A stretch of 64,000 nt of DNA from Ditylenchus dipsaci (lineage: Eukaryota > Nematoda > Chromadorea > Rhabditida > Anguinidae): positions 124,001 to 188,000 of the forward strand of contig SADC01000281.1 of the NCBI GenBank assembly GCA_004194705.1. Reading direction: 5' to 3'. The translations under genes were made by a program, and so were the position numbers. Under the pieces are notes generated by a model. It was given only the letters and a program-made list of their open reading frames with translations. It made no database searches and was not told where the DNA came from. This document shows positions 46,206-56,437 of the stretch, one piece after another. The first letter of the stretch is position 1; each line of letters begins with the position of its first letter.

Positions 46206-49200
46206 TTATTCACTGTCTTCATCTCTTAAATCGGCAAAGTGGTTTGTTTTGTTCATTTCCTCCTCTTCAGCCTCTTCCTCAACAACATCCAGGCGATGAC
46301 CAGAAATAACTCTTTCTATTTGGGCCACTTTGTGTGAGAATGCCATTTCGAAACCACCTGCAAATGGTAATACTTTACTTTACTGACCGAATAAACCGAC
46401 CGGATACAGTGCAAAATTTTGCCTTGGCTCCTATTGTTAATTTTTCCAACTTTTTTCAATTTCTCGAATTTCCTGTCTATTGTGAAACCCACGCAGAAAC
46501 CTCGCAAATTCCTTATTGAAAAACTGTGAACCAATTTTTGCAAACACAGACAAAGCAAGCCATTATTTAACTGTTAATGGCTAGTATCATCAAGATATTG
46601 TGAAATTCATCGAGTAAGTTAGCCAGCAATGTATTATCAACCGACAACGTTATTTTCACAGTGAATTATCACAAAGCGCTATAAATTTGGGCCAGGCGAA
46701 GTGAGCATCAACCCATAAATGGCACTTCCCAATATCTGTAAACACTAACCGATTCTTCGCTCTATTTGACGTTGGATGATAACAAAAGCGACGCTGAATG
46801 CAGCTAAACTGAATGCCGATAGCAAGTACAATAAAACAGCTGGCAATTTGCTGTCCACAACGCCAATGGTCGTCGATACCTAGAAAATAAAGAAAAATTT
46901 CAAATATATATTTACAAAAAGTGTCAACTTTGTATTTTTACAAATATTGAATTTTCAGTAAAAAAGCTTAAATAACAACCTGATATTGTCAAAAAATAGT
47001 CGACAATGTCGCACCAAGGAAAATTTCATATGCCCTCTATTAAGACAAGCTGATCTTTTTTATGACTCGGTGACATAGTCGACAGAAAGGTGGAAAAGTG
47101 TGTGCAAAATTTTCCTCCGTCAATATTGTCAACTATTTGGCAACAATGGTTACTGCTCAGATGGTTAGTTTAATTGTCGCGTTTTTTGTTGTCTTTTATT
47201 CATGGATTCTTATTGTGAAATGTCCACAACACACTTCGCTATTAAGTGTTAACTGTAAAATAGTCAACACCGAAATATACAGCTGTAGGACTATTTGACT
47301 GTGTGATAGTTGACTTTAATACTGTCTTTACAGCCAATTATTTCGCAGTTTGCTCTAAAAAAAATTCAAAAAATTATTCATAATTGTTTTTATGTTTTTA
47401 CTCTTAATCGAGAGGATTTTATAAAACTTTATTGTTTTCTTTTTTATTTTTTTTCAGAATTCCATACTTGGCAAAGAACCTGCTTCTTTATTGAATTTCT
47501 TTATGAGTTCGCCTAAATTTTTTCTCTGGCGATTCTCGTAAACTTATATTAGATACTATTATTACATACTATTTTTCTCAAAAGTACTTTCGATAAAGGT
47601 AAGAAGCAAAAGTTTTGCTATACCTATTTTTCGTAACTCCAATGAACAAAAAAACCAACCAGAAAGACATGCAGGACAGCATCAACAAAGGGCTGAAAAA
47701 ACGGAAGTTATTGATTGGCTCATTCACCAATTTATTCATCAAAGATGAGGAAAAATAATTCAATTATATGGTGCATGTAATATCTATCTGTATTGCTAGA
47801 AAAACCTTCTTATTCACCTTGTTCCTCCAATAAATGCATTTTATTCTAGTAGGAGGGGATGGGGGTTGGAATGTAAAAACACAAATCACCAATTTCATAG
47901 TTTTCTTGTATTTTCAAAAAACGGGAAATTCCACAAAGGTCACTGAAGCAGGAGATGGGAAAATAAAAGAACGCTGATGCAAATTAAATACGTAAACGTG
48001 AATCCGTAAATACTCTAATAAATGGAGACTCCTACAGTTAACGTTTTTTAAATTTGCTTTGCTTTTTTAACTCCAATATTGTTTATTTTTCGAAACGGAC
48101 GACCACTCATTTCGTAGAGTTTGTGAAGCTCTGCAAAATGAGTGGTCGTCCGTTATGAAAAATAAACGATATTGGGGTTAAAAAAGCAACGCAAATTTGA
48201 AAAACGTTAACTGTAGAGGTCTTCGTTTATTAGAGTATTTACTGTATCGGGGACATATATAAACCACTGCTTTTTTCGACTCTATTTTTTGCATAAGTTT
48301 GAAAATAGCCGTGGAAAGTCATTTTTAGTCATTTTTTCGCTAATTAGTTGGATAGAAATGTTGAGAAAAGTGTAATATTGTTGGGGGACCTTAATTGGAA
48401 AGTGTATCACAGTTTTTAAGCAAATGCGCAGTGGTGCACTAAATTTACGGAAAAAATAGAAAATCGAGATAGGTTTGATTGTGAGTTACTTTAATCAGTT
48501 TACGGTTTGACCTGTCAACTATGATATAGCTAAATATGAAAAAAAATGTTGGAGTCAACTGTGCGGGGTGAAAATGATCACTGGGAGCTTTGATTTCCCG
48601 AATTTTTTTCTATAGAAAAAACCAGATGTGTGGTTTTGTTAAATTCCGGATAATGCAAAAAAATTTTGGGCTCTCGAGTTGTCGAGGTTGAAAGTAAAGT
48701 GGCATTAATTTGAAACGAAAAATACTTTCTAAATCTCCTGGTGATTTTTTACGAAAACCACCAACAAAATGGATCGAGGCATATTCAGCAAAAAAAGAGG
48801 GCGAGCGATTAAGGATGGCTAAAGCAGTACACGTTTCAAAAAACAATATTTTTAGGGTTGAATTGTCAACATAGCGCCTGTTGTCGTAAATCTGACGACT
48901 AATTTTGAATTTGAATTTTCAACAATATTTTCACATAAGTATTTTAATTTTTACACCATTGTGTAGGCCTGAATCTCAGCTTTCTAATAATCTATAACAC
49001 TTAGCTGTACAATTTTAAAGATTACGAGATTTACGTATTTCGATGGACGAACCACAGCCGGAAACTTACTTTCTTGTAATACATGAATCTTTATATTATC
49101 AAAATTACACATCCACGTGTCGAAGCTTATTAAAGATCAGAGATATGGAGCTACACGCTGGAGTGAAATTTTAAATAAACCATGTTAAAATAAGGTGTGA

Positions 49201-52200
49201 AATTCAAAAATAAAAATTAGACGCCAGATTTCCGACAAAAGGCGCCTTCTACCCATCCATTCTCAAGTTTCTAGGTCCACAGGGTGATTCGAAAATACGT
49301 CGACATTTGAAAAAAAACAGGCGGCATCACACCGCTACCGCTCGTTTCTAAGTTAATAGGTAGAAAGTCCAGTAAGCGATTCCAATAAAGTCATTGTGAA
49401 ACGGTGGCAACAAACTTTATTCACTAAGCACATGTCTCACACGCAGCCGCTTTGCCTTGCCATTCCGAAAAGCTACCCGAATCGCGCGAACTCAAGACCT
49501 CAATGACGAAGATGGAGGAGAACGGCAGGTAGGTCCTCTTTCTTGACTGCAGTCGTATCTACGAAAATGATAGGAATAAATTTGATTAACTGACCCGGAG
49601 CGTAGACGTAAAATATTAAAAAGAAACAGAAATTAATGCAACTGACAAACTCGAAACCAATAAATAAAAAGAACGCAAGTGAGAAAACAAGCCAAAGACA
49701 GGTGTATCAAACAATCAAACGAATACGATAAACTAAAATTTAAACAAAAATATCGGATTTGAAAATTTCAACGTAATTTTGATTTCACCCTGTAGTTCCA
49801 ATTTACAAGTATAATTTCCAATATAAAATCAATTACCGTATCATCATCATTTTGCTCCACCACATCCACCACCAAAGCAGTCAACATCAACACTCCAAAA
49901 GCAGCCATCAATGTTTTTGTGCCTGGGAACAGACATGTAATCACTTTAGCACACTGTGATAAATAGATCAGCGTCAATGGAATGCCCAGCATGGCGTAGA
50001 GAATTGAGAATAGTTTGGCTGGCACAGTCAAAACATCTGCGTGGATGGCTCCTAAACAGCGAAAATTTAAACAATAAATGTGTCTTAGAGCAGTGCCCAC
50101 AGCAGTGCTGTGCATTTCAAAATTTTCGCTCCTGCTCTTGCTTCGAATCCAAGAGCGAAAAAAAGCCCATCACTGGTGGCTAGATTATCGTGATGCGGTA
50201 GAAATGTGCCTAGTAAAATTTAAAAAAAGTTGACTTCCTTTTTCAAGCTTACTCCAGTTGAAGGCATTTGGTCGTGAATGCAAAAAAACGTATAAAATAA
50301 TATGGGTTTCAAATATCAGATCTGACGTTTTCTCCACCTAAATCCTTGCCAGAGCAAGGATTTAGAAGACCACGAATTTTTTTTTACCCAATAGTCAAGA
50401 GTGTTTACCGTTTTAAGGACTTATTTTTCAGCCTAGTGAAAAAATTGTGCAAAGCTGTTCATTGCATTTTCTCAGCTCCCGCAAGCCCTAACGATTGCAT
50501 TTTATCAGGTTTCGTCTGAGCACCCAAAAAATCTCGAGATCAAATTCCAATTTTTCCGATTTTCGCGCATCCAAAAAATAAGGTGGCCAGCCACCTTATT
50601 TAAGGAAATACGGTATGTACATTATTTTAGATTCGCATCACATTGAGGAAAATCGAATACCACATATGGCAGAGTATTGCTAGAAATCACTACCGATAGT
50701 TGTAATTAAGCAGAATGAGTGATGGAAGGCCTGGGAGAAGGAGCGAATTTCTCTGGACTCAAAGTTGTCGTCATCCTCTGTCAAAATAGCGCCTGAAGGT
50801 GTGTTGGAAGCGTGCAATAGTGATTTTTCGTAAGCATCCAACTTCTGATTAGCTAGCAAGGACCAGTCATGTTCTGCAATAAAAAATGCTACAAAAGTTT
50901 TTTTTTGTGAAATATCAAAAAAACCTGATCTCCCAATAGATTCTGCCCATAAAACATTCAGTCTAAAATTGTTAGTGAATAATAATTGAATTTTTTTTTA
51001 GAAAAAGTGCAAACCAACAGTTCTGAACGCTTGAAGTCTAGTCGTTGCAGCAATTCTTGGCCATTCTGAACATTGATTTTACAGGATATTTTTTGCCAAG
51101 CTTTTAAAACGCTTCTTTTCGGCTCAAATATTTCCACTTATTCCTTTTCTACTTATCATAATTATCAGTAAGCTAAAATAGCGCCCTAGATCTCAGGATT
51201 TCAACAAGCTATTGACTAACTGAGCAAGGTTATAAAAAGTCAGAGAAAAAATTCTTTGAATAGACCAAATTTTTCGGAAAATTTAGTCCATTCAAAGACC
51301 ACCCTGGCAATTTTTCGAACCTCAGTACGTCAGTTGATAGCGCGATGTTTCAAAAAATTCAACATTGATCAGACAGTTACCGAGAACAAAGAGTTTTTTG
51401 GATTTGTAGCAGGAGAAGAGCCTTCGGAGCCTTTTATTATAAAGGTAAAAAGGAGCCAATTTGAGGGTTGGAAAGTATTTATATGAATTTTAATTGTGTA
51501 ACCTATATAGCAGTTTCTTGTAATTTTATAATGTTAGCCCATTTTGGGGCTACGGAAGGTCTTTAGTACAAAAACACGACCCTGCTGTAATATACCCACC
51601 CAAAAAAGCTACTGGTATACCCTCCGCAATAATTTTTCGAGGGTACCTAAAATCACCATTTTTCATAGAAAAATTTTGAACGCCAAGAACACTATTAGCA
51701 CGGTAAAAACTATTAGCACGGAAAAAAAGTCACTGTTCTGTCATTCCGGTATTCGCTTTTTGGGCCAAAAAGAAGCCCTTCAAGCTTTGGTGAGGAGTAC
51801 CCAGAGGTCGTAGTGCAATCCTCTTTTCCACCCTTATAAATCTAGCCTTATAAAAAATACCGATGTCCGACAACATTTTCCTGCAGTTTTTCCCTATTTA
51901 AGTTATCTTGTAGTCCAGAAAGAGTAACCAATAGATGGTCCAGAAGATTAGTGAGACCCGAAAGTCAACCCCACACCCGAAAATTTAGCTGTCTGCCGAC
52001 CTCATAAGGAGCTGCAGCACAGTTAAGAGCTGCAGCACAGCACCCAAATGCATTGTCCGGGTCTCACTTTGGAGGTTCCGTCTTGAAGACGCATGCCCGT
52101 GCGTTTCAAAAACAGTCAAAACCGAAAACATAAGAATGGAAACACAAAAACCTAGTGACATTGTACCCAGTCACTGTTCTGTCATTCCGGTATTCGCTTT

Positions 52201-52905
52201 TTTTCTCAAACCGAGACGAAATCGAGATATTTCTCAATGCACTATAAATCTCTATTTAAGTTAAATTAAGCACATAACCCAGTAGATCAGGGAGATCCCA
52301 CACCCAAAAATTTAGCTGTCTGCCAACTCCAAGAGGAGCTGCAGCACAGATCAACCATAACGGAGTGCAATGTGCACGTCCCACCATGGAGGTTTCACCT
52401 TTCTGATCGCAAAACACTCTCCGCAAGGTAAGTTTATGCTGGAGCTTATCCCAAATATATAACCTAATAACTGATTAACAAGTGGCTAGTTTGATAAGAA
52501 ACCCATAATACTCTTTCGTTCGTTTTTTTTGTATAAAAAGAAAAAAAATGAGGAAAAAAACTAAACTGCCTGATGCCGGGTTGTCAACAGTAATTTTTAA
52601 AGCAGACTGATTTCATGGAGCCGACTTATCAAAGTGTCAACTTCTTAAAGTTCACCTACATCGAAATGAATGGATTTTTTTTTAAATTGTACAAAAAATT
52701 CCGGAACAAACCTTATCTCCAGCCGGATTAAAAGACAAAATCCTCAGAAAAGCTGATCCGAATAGCAAATACACGAAGAGCACTATGAGCATGAACAAAG
52801 CTCTGCGAAAAGCCTGAAATAAACAAACAAGATCTTAAAAAAATCATCAAAAAGGTAACATTTGCTACTTACCAGTTCACAGGCAGAGCTCACAGTTATA
52901 GGCAT
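46206..52905 (-). CDS. K2P (TWK-type) two-pore channel-like protein with two non-canonical selectivity filters
   Basis: Nine exons: 52905-52873, 52813-52712, 51065-51019, 50962-50925, 50873-50694, 50051-49837, 47692-47660, 46879-46750 and 46357-46206. They give 930 nt, 309 residues, with every junction GT-AG and in phase. The layout is K2P: TM1 (about 15-35, FMLIVLFVYLLFGSAFL), cap helices (ELLQRL, VLWAES), P1 (FSQAFHHSFCLITTIG, ending at 134), TM2 (LFSILYAMLGIPLTL), TM3 (FGVLMLTALVVDVVE), P2 (PFVDAVLHVFLVSTTIG, ending at 222), TM4 (VLLYLLSAFSLAAF) and an acidic cytoplasmic tail (VVEEEAEEEE). K2Ps are plasma-membrane leak K+ channels with TxG[YFL]G in both pores. Here they read TTIGAI and TTIGVV, so K+ selectivity is doubtful. 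It might be a non-selective, regulatory or non-conducting subunit. Introns are full of transposons. Exon 7 is a 33-nt micro-exon. Confidence 0.93.
48003..48250. repeat. Near-perfect foldback in K2P intron 7-8 region
   Basis: Arms of about 110 bp (ATACTCTAATAAATGGAGAC ... GTTTATTAGAGTAT; CTACAGTTAACG ... CGTTAACTGTAG; GGACGACCACTCATTT ... AAATGAGTGGTCGTCC). Absent from duplication copy A, so it inserted after duplication. It lies upstream of the micro-exon, in intron 6. Confidence 0.85.
49278..49797. mobile_element. Tc1/mariner-like MITE in K2P intron 6
   Basis: The left end CAGGGTGATTCGAAAATACG and the inverted right end (CAGGGTGAAATCAAAATTAC on the minus strand) define a 520-bp element immediately downstream of the exon 6 donor. 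Similar single ends occur at about 28167, 28580 and 40712. Confidence 0.65.
51955..52100 (+). repeat. 'DGSAMSLSHH' module (copy 4, degraded) in K2P intron 2
   Basis: ATTTAGCTGTCTGCCGACCT, then a duplicated GAGCTGCAGCACAG, then GGGTCTCACTTTGGAGGTTC. It is antisense to the K2P gene and followed by the related repeat at 52130-52270. Confidence 0.5.
52285..52520 (+). repeat. 'DGSAMSLSHH' module (copy 5) in K2P intron 2
   Basis: AGCTGTCTGCCAACTCCAAG, then GAGTGCAATGTGCACGTCCC, then CTCCGCAAG/GTAAGTTTAT at 52427. Same order as copy 2, frame damaged. Confidence 0.55.
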
Positions 52906-53465
52906 TTAAAATATACTTTGCAAATGTTTTTAAAAATCGATTGTCTAAAATAGCTCAGGACCAACACCCGCTAATCTCCATCGATTTTATGTTGTCTTAC
53001 TGGTGTCTGGCTGTCTGAATGGCTGCCTTACTTGAAGAAGAAGAAGGGATTTTCGTTTAATGGGTTATTGCAGATACCTTTTGATTGACTTGAGACAGTT
53101 GAAAGTTAGAGGGCAAGGCTGTTATCATTCTAGCTGATATGAACAAGGGAGTGCTTGATCAGGATTTAGTCGAGAGAAAGAGAAAGTAAAAATTATGGCC
53201 TGGGGCGAACACTGTGAAATTCAGCATATAAAGAAACTTTGCGCGCCAAATCACAATCTTTAGTTATTTTGTAGAGTTTTTGTCAATTTTGGATGTTTTC
53301 TCGGAGAATACCGGGTTTTCTCTGATTATACTCAGGCTTATTGGTTCGATTTAAAAAATACGAATTTGAGCTAAAAATTTGATTCACTTCTGTGTTTCGA
53401 TTTTTTTTCTCAGAATCGAAAAAAGGCACTTGTTCACGGGGGCCTAAAATAAACAAATGAGACTT

Positions 53466-53808
53466 AAATTACTTGGGGGCGCATTTTGTAAATTTTTGCA
53501 AATCGTGATCAGACGACTCCTGAGTAATTTTTATGTGCTTAAAACGATAAAAAAGCTATTTTCTAACACTTTTCCGAGTAAAAAATCGATTTTTTGAAAA
53601 AAAAATTTGACCAAAATTTGATTTTTTGCCTTAGGGGACCAAAGCAAATCAAGTTTCTGGTCAAATTTTGGTCAATTTTTTTTCCAAAAATTGGTTTTTT
53701 ACGTGGAAAAGTGTTAGAAAACAGCTTTTTCATCGTTTTAAGCACATAAAAATTACTTAGGAGTCGTTTAAACACGATTTACAAAAATTTACAAAATGCG
53801 CCCCCTCC
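53466..53808. repeat. Foldback (ATTTTTATGTGCTTAAAACG arms)
   Basis: Two arms of about 150 bp in inverse order (GCGCATTTTGTAAATTTTTG on the left, complement on the right) around a short loop. A split copy is at 55836-55975 and 56250-56415. Confidence 0.85.
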
Positions 53809-54639
53809 TCCCTCCAAGTTAACAAGTACCAAAAAACACGCGGTTTTCTCATGAAATCGGGGTCGAGAAACACGAATAAGAGGTTATCTACTCCATCCAA
53901 ATACTCCCCGTGGGGGGATTATATACTGCAAGCAATTTTTTTTCAAAAAGTGCCGTCCCCACCTAAAACATGCTTTTCACACGTTTCATGACCCCGTTTC
54001 ATGAACATGAACACATTTAAAAGCAGTCAAAAGATTTTTTTAGGAGAAGTTGCCATCATGAACTGTAGTTTTTTCTAGTCAAATTCTGAATTCTCTAAAA
54101 CAATCTAGCTAAGTTTTATGTACAATTAAAAAAGGAGACACGGCTAAACTATATCTTCTTAAGACTTTCATGAAAACATTTTTCTTCTTTGCTTTTGCAT
54201 CATCATAATTATGCATCAGGCCAAGAACTGCTTGCATATTTTAACTTTAAAAAGAATACAGATTATTATTTATGTTATAAAATTTGTACTGGAAAGTCAA
54301 TACTCTATATTTATTTGATAGTCTCCAATCTTCACCAAGCAAAAAAAAGACTGCTTGTTAACAAGAGGTTATGAGGTTTGGAGGTGCCTGCATGTCTTAC
54401 CTACCAGATAAATTCGAAGCTATTTTTTTTATCATGCATGCTTAAATAATCTTTTCAGTGAGCAAGTATACAAAAATGAGCAAGGATACCAAAATAAAAG
54501 GGCAGCTTCTTTGGTTTCCCACAGCAATAAGTCTAATTTCGGTATAAAAAAATCGCCGCTATTCCATTGTACCCCCCCCCCAAAGCTATTCCAGTGTACA
54601 AAACCCACCAACCAACCCCTCACCGAGCTGGGCCAGAGC

Positions 54640-54780
54640 AGGAGGAAATTTTCTCAAGCTGAGAGCCTGCAGCGAGAGCCAGACTATTTTTTCTTCAAAT
54701 TAAGAACCCGGAGCAAGAACCAGAGCAAATTTTTTTCAAACTAAAATTTCAGAGCCGGAGCGGAAAATCGCGAAAATACA
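54640..54780. repeat. GAGAGCC / CAGAGCCGGAGC array fragment
   Basis: GAGAGCCTGCAGCGAGAGCC, AACCCGGAGCAAGAACCAGA and CAGAGCCGGAGCGGAAAATC belong to the CTCCGGCTC family of hAT-like arrays. Confidence 0.55.
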
Positions 54781-54964
54781 TCACTGATTGCCAAGTGGGC
54801 TGATTTTTTTAGCATTTGACTGATTTTGAGCCACTCATGCTGAAAAAATTTTATATTGCTGATTTTCAACTTTTTGGTTGATTTTTGCTTATTTTTCCAT
54901 ATTGTTACGTAAAGCTGTTTTTTCGCTTGTTTCATGACTCGAAATCATTGTTTCATGCCTTTTG

Positions 54965-55040
54965 GTAATTGCAGCTGGGCAACAAGAGTCTCTATATGCC
55001 TTTTATGATAAAGAGTGGCACTCGGAATCATGTCTAAAGT
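54965..55040 (+). repeat. 'SLYAFYDKEW' module (copy 6, cleanest frame)
   Basis: After the acceptor-like TAATTGCAG the frame GQQESLYAFYDKEWHSESCL is open. The donor position reads CTAAAG/TACCG, so the GT is lost here. This copy gives the best view of the encoded peptide. Confidence 0.55.
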
Positions 55041-55343
55041 ACCGTGTTTGCTCTAATTGTAGCCCCCACAAATTTAAAAAGCGGCCTCCAACTAAATAAG
55101 TGCCCTTTTTTGCGCTGATTTCTGAAAAAAAAATTCGGCTGATTTTCGGGTTTGCTGACTCGGCAACCGTGTTTTTAAGTGAAAAAGGTTAAAAAAACAA
55201 TTTTCTCAATACTATTATATCCAAATAAATTAGATCTATTACTAAAGTGATTTATTAGTAACATTAAGCAGTTCGTAGAAAATATATGTATTATATGTAG
55301 TAAATATATTATGTTAAATAACAATTTTTTCGATAATTATTAG

Positions 55344-55850
55344 GTCTGTCGATAAGTTCGTGCGCATTTTTTCAATCCAATTTTTATCCACAATTTTGAC
55401 AACACAATGTAACATGTAATACACCATCATGTAGAGAATTTAACGGGCTATCGTTTGATATATCATTCGCCAATATACTTCCCACCGTTCTCAATCACTT
55501 CTGCCCATCTTCCTGGTAGCTTGTTGATTCCATCTCGATAAAAATTCACAGGTTTTGAGTCAAAGAATTCTTGGATCCACTCTTCCAATTCCGCTTCGTC
55601 CTTAAAGTTTTTCCCGCTCAGCTGATTCTGCATCGATAGGAAGAGATGAAAGTCGGTGGGAGCCAAATGCGGTGGGAGCCAAGACAATGCGCGTCCTCAT
55701 GTTGCCAGATTGACTCAAGCGAAGATTTTGGAGCTGGGTTGGGAAGTGCTGTCACATCCACCATACAGTCCGGATTAGAAGCGGAATTGGAAGAGTGGGG
55801 TTTGTTCACAGTTTTTATAGATCTGAAAATCAGGGTTAAATGACTCCTAA
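55344..55850. pseudogene. mariner transposase relics in opposite orientations
   Basis: TTAGGTCTGTCGATAAGTTC at 55343 resembles a mariner TIR. The minus strand (55687-55466) reads [19 protein letters not shown] and FFDSKPVNFYRDGINKLPGR, the C terminus of a mariner transposase. The plus strand (55683-55775) reads [20 protein letters not shown] and HPPYSPD, the segment that normally precedes it. A piece matching EAELEEW occurs in both orientations. The gene is broken by an inversion or by two overlapping insertions, and the catalytic DDD triad is incomplete. Confidence 0.85.
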
Positions 55851-56415
55851 GCAACTTCTATGTGCTTAAAACGATAAAAAACTTATTTTCTGTAATTTTC
55901 CACACAAAAAAAGACTTTTTTGAAAAAAAAAATTTGACCGAAATTCGACTTTTTGCCTTGGTCCCCCAAGGCAATCTAACCTGAAAGGGTACCTGGATAC
56001 CCTAAAATGATTAAATTTGAACATAGTTTTGTTAACTGGGGCCTACCGAAACTGGCAAATATCTCAACCCCAAGCAACAAAGCGCCGGTGGCGCAGGGGG
56101 GTTGGTAGGTTAGAGATGCGAGCACTCACTTACCTTAGACATGATTCCCAGCAAGACTCTTGATAATACATTCATAAAGAGACTCTTTTTGCGCAGGACC
56201 AGGGACCAAAACAGGGTAGAATACCTGAATAGAAGATAATTAACCTTGGTCCCCCACGGCAAAATGACGAATTTTGGTCAAAAGTTAAAAAAAAATCCAT
56301 GTTTTGTGTGGAAAAATGACAGAAAATAACTTTTTGTCGTTTTAAGCATATGAAGATTACTTAGCAGTCGTTTAAACATGATTTACCAATTACTGAAAAT
56401 TTCGCACCCCCTGGA
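55836..56415. repeat. Split foldback with a minus-strand 'SLYAFYDKEW' module inside
   Basis: The arms match those of 53466-53808 (GTGCTTAAAACGATAAAAAA and inverse). Between them, 56095-56195 (-) carries CATGTCTAAG/GTAAGTGAG, then TGCTCGCATCTCT and GGTGGCGCAGGGGGG-type sequence. Confidence 0.6.
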
Positions 56416-56437
56416 GTTGAAAAAGCTAATTCAGACA

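Larger units (their letters stand above)
41120..50051. repeat. Segmental duplication, right copy (B), with later insertions
   Basis: Partner of 35690-39978. It includes the 3' half of the intact K2P-like gene (exons 6-9) and its downstream flank. Confidence 0.8.

Noticed and set aside
46380..46520. Extra C-terminal K2P exon (FNKEFARFLRGFHNRQ frame, minus strand)
   Set aside because: It looks protein-like, but joining it to exon 8 (phase 1) gives an immediate stop, whereas exon 9 at 46357 fits exactly. Possibly an old or alternative terminal exon.
50052..50693. A hidden micro-exon encoding GYG between K2P exons 5 and 6
   Set aside because: Exon 5 ends TTI plus one base and exon 6 begins with the two bases that complete Gly, in phase. 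The P1 segment has the canonical length, and I saw no TATGG-type sequence with splice sites in the intron.
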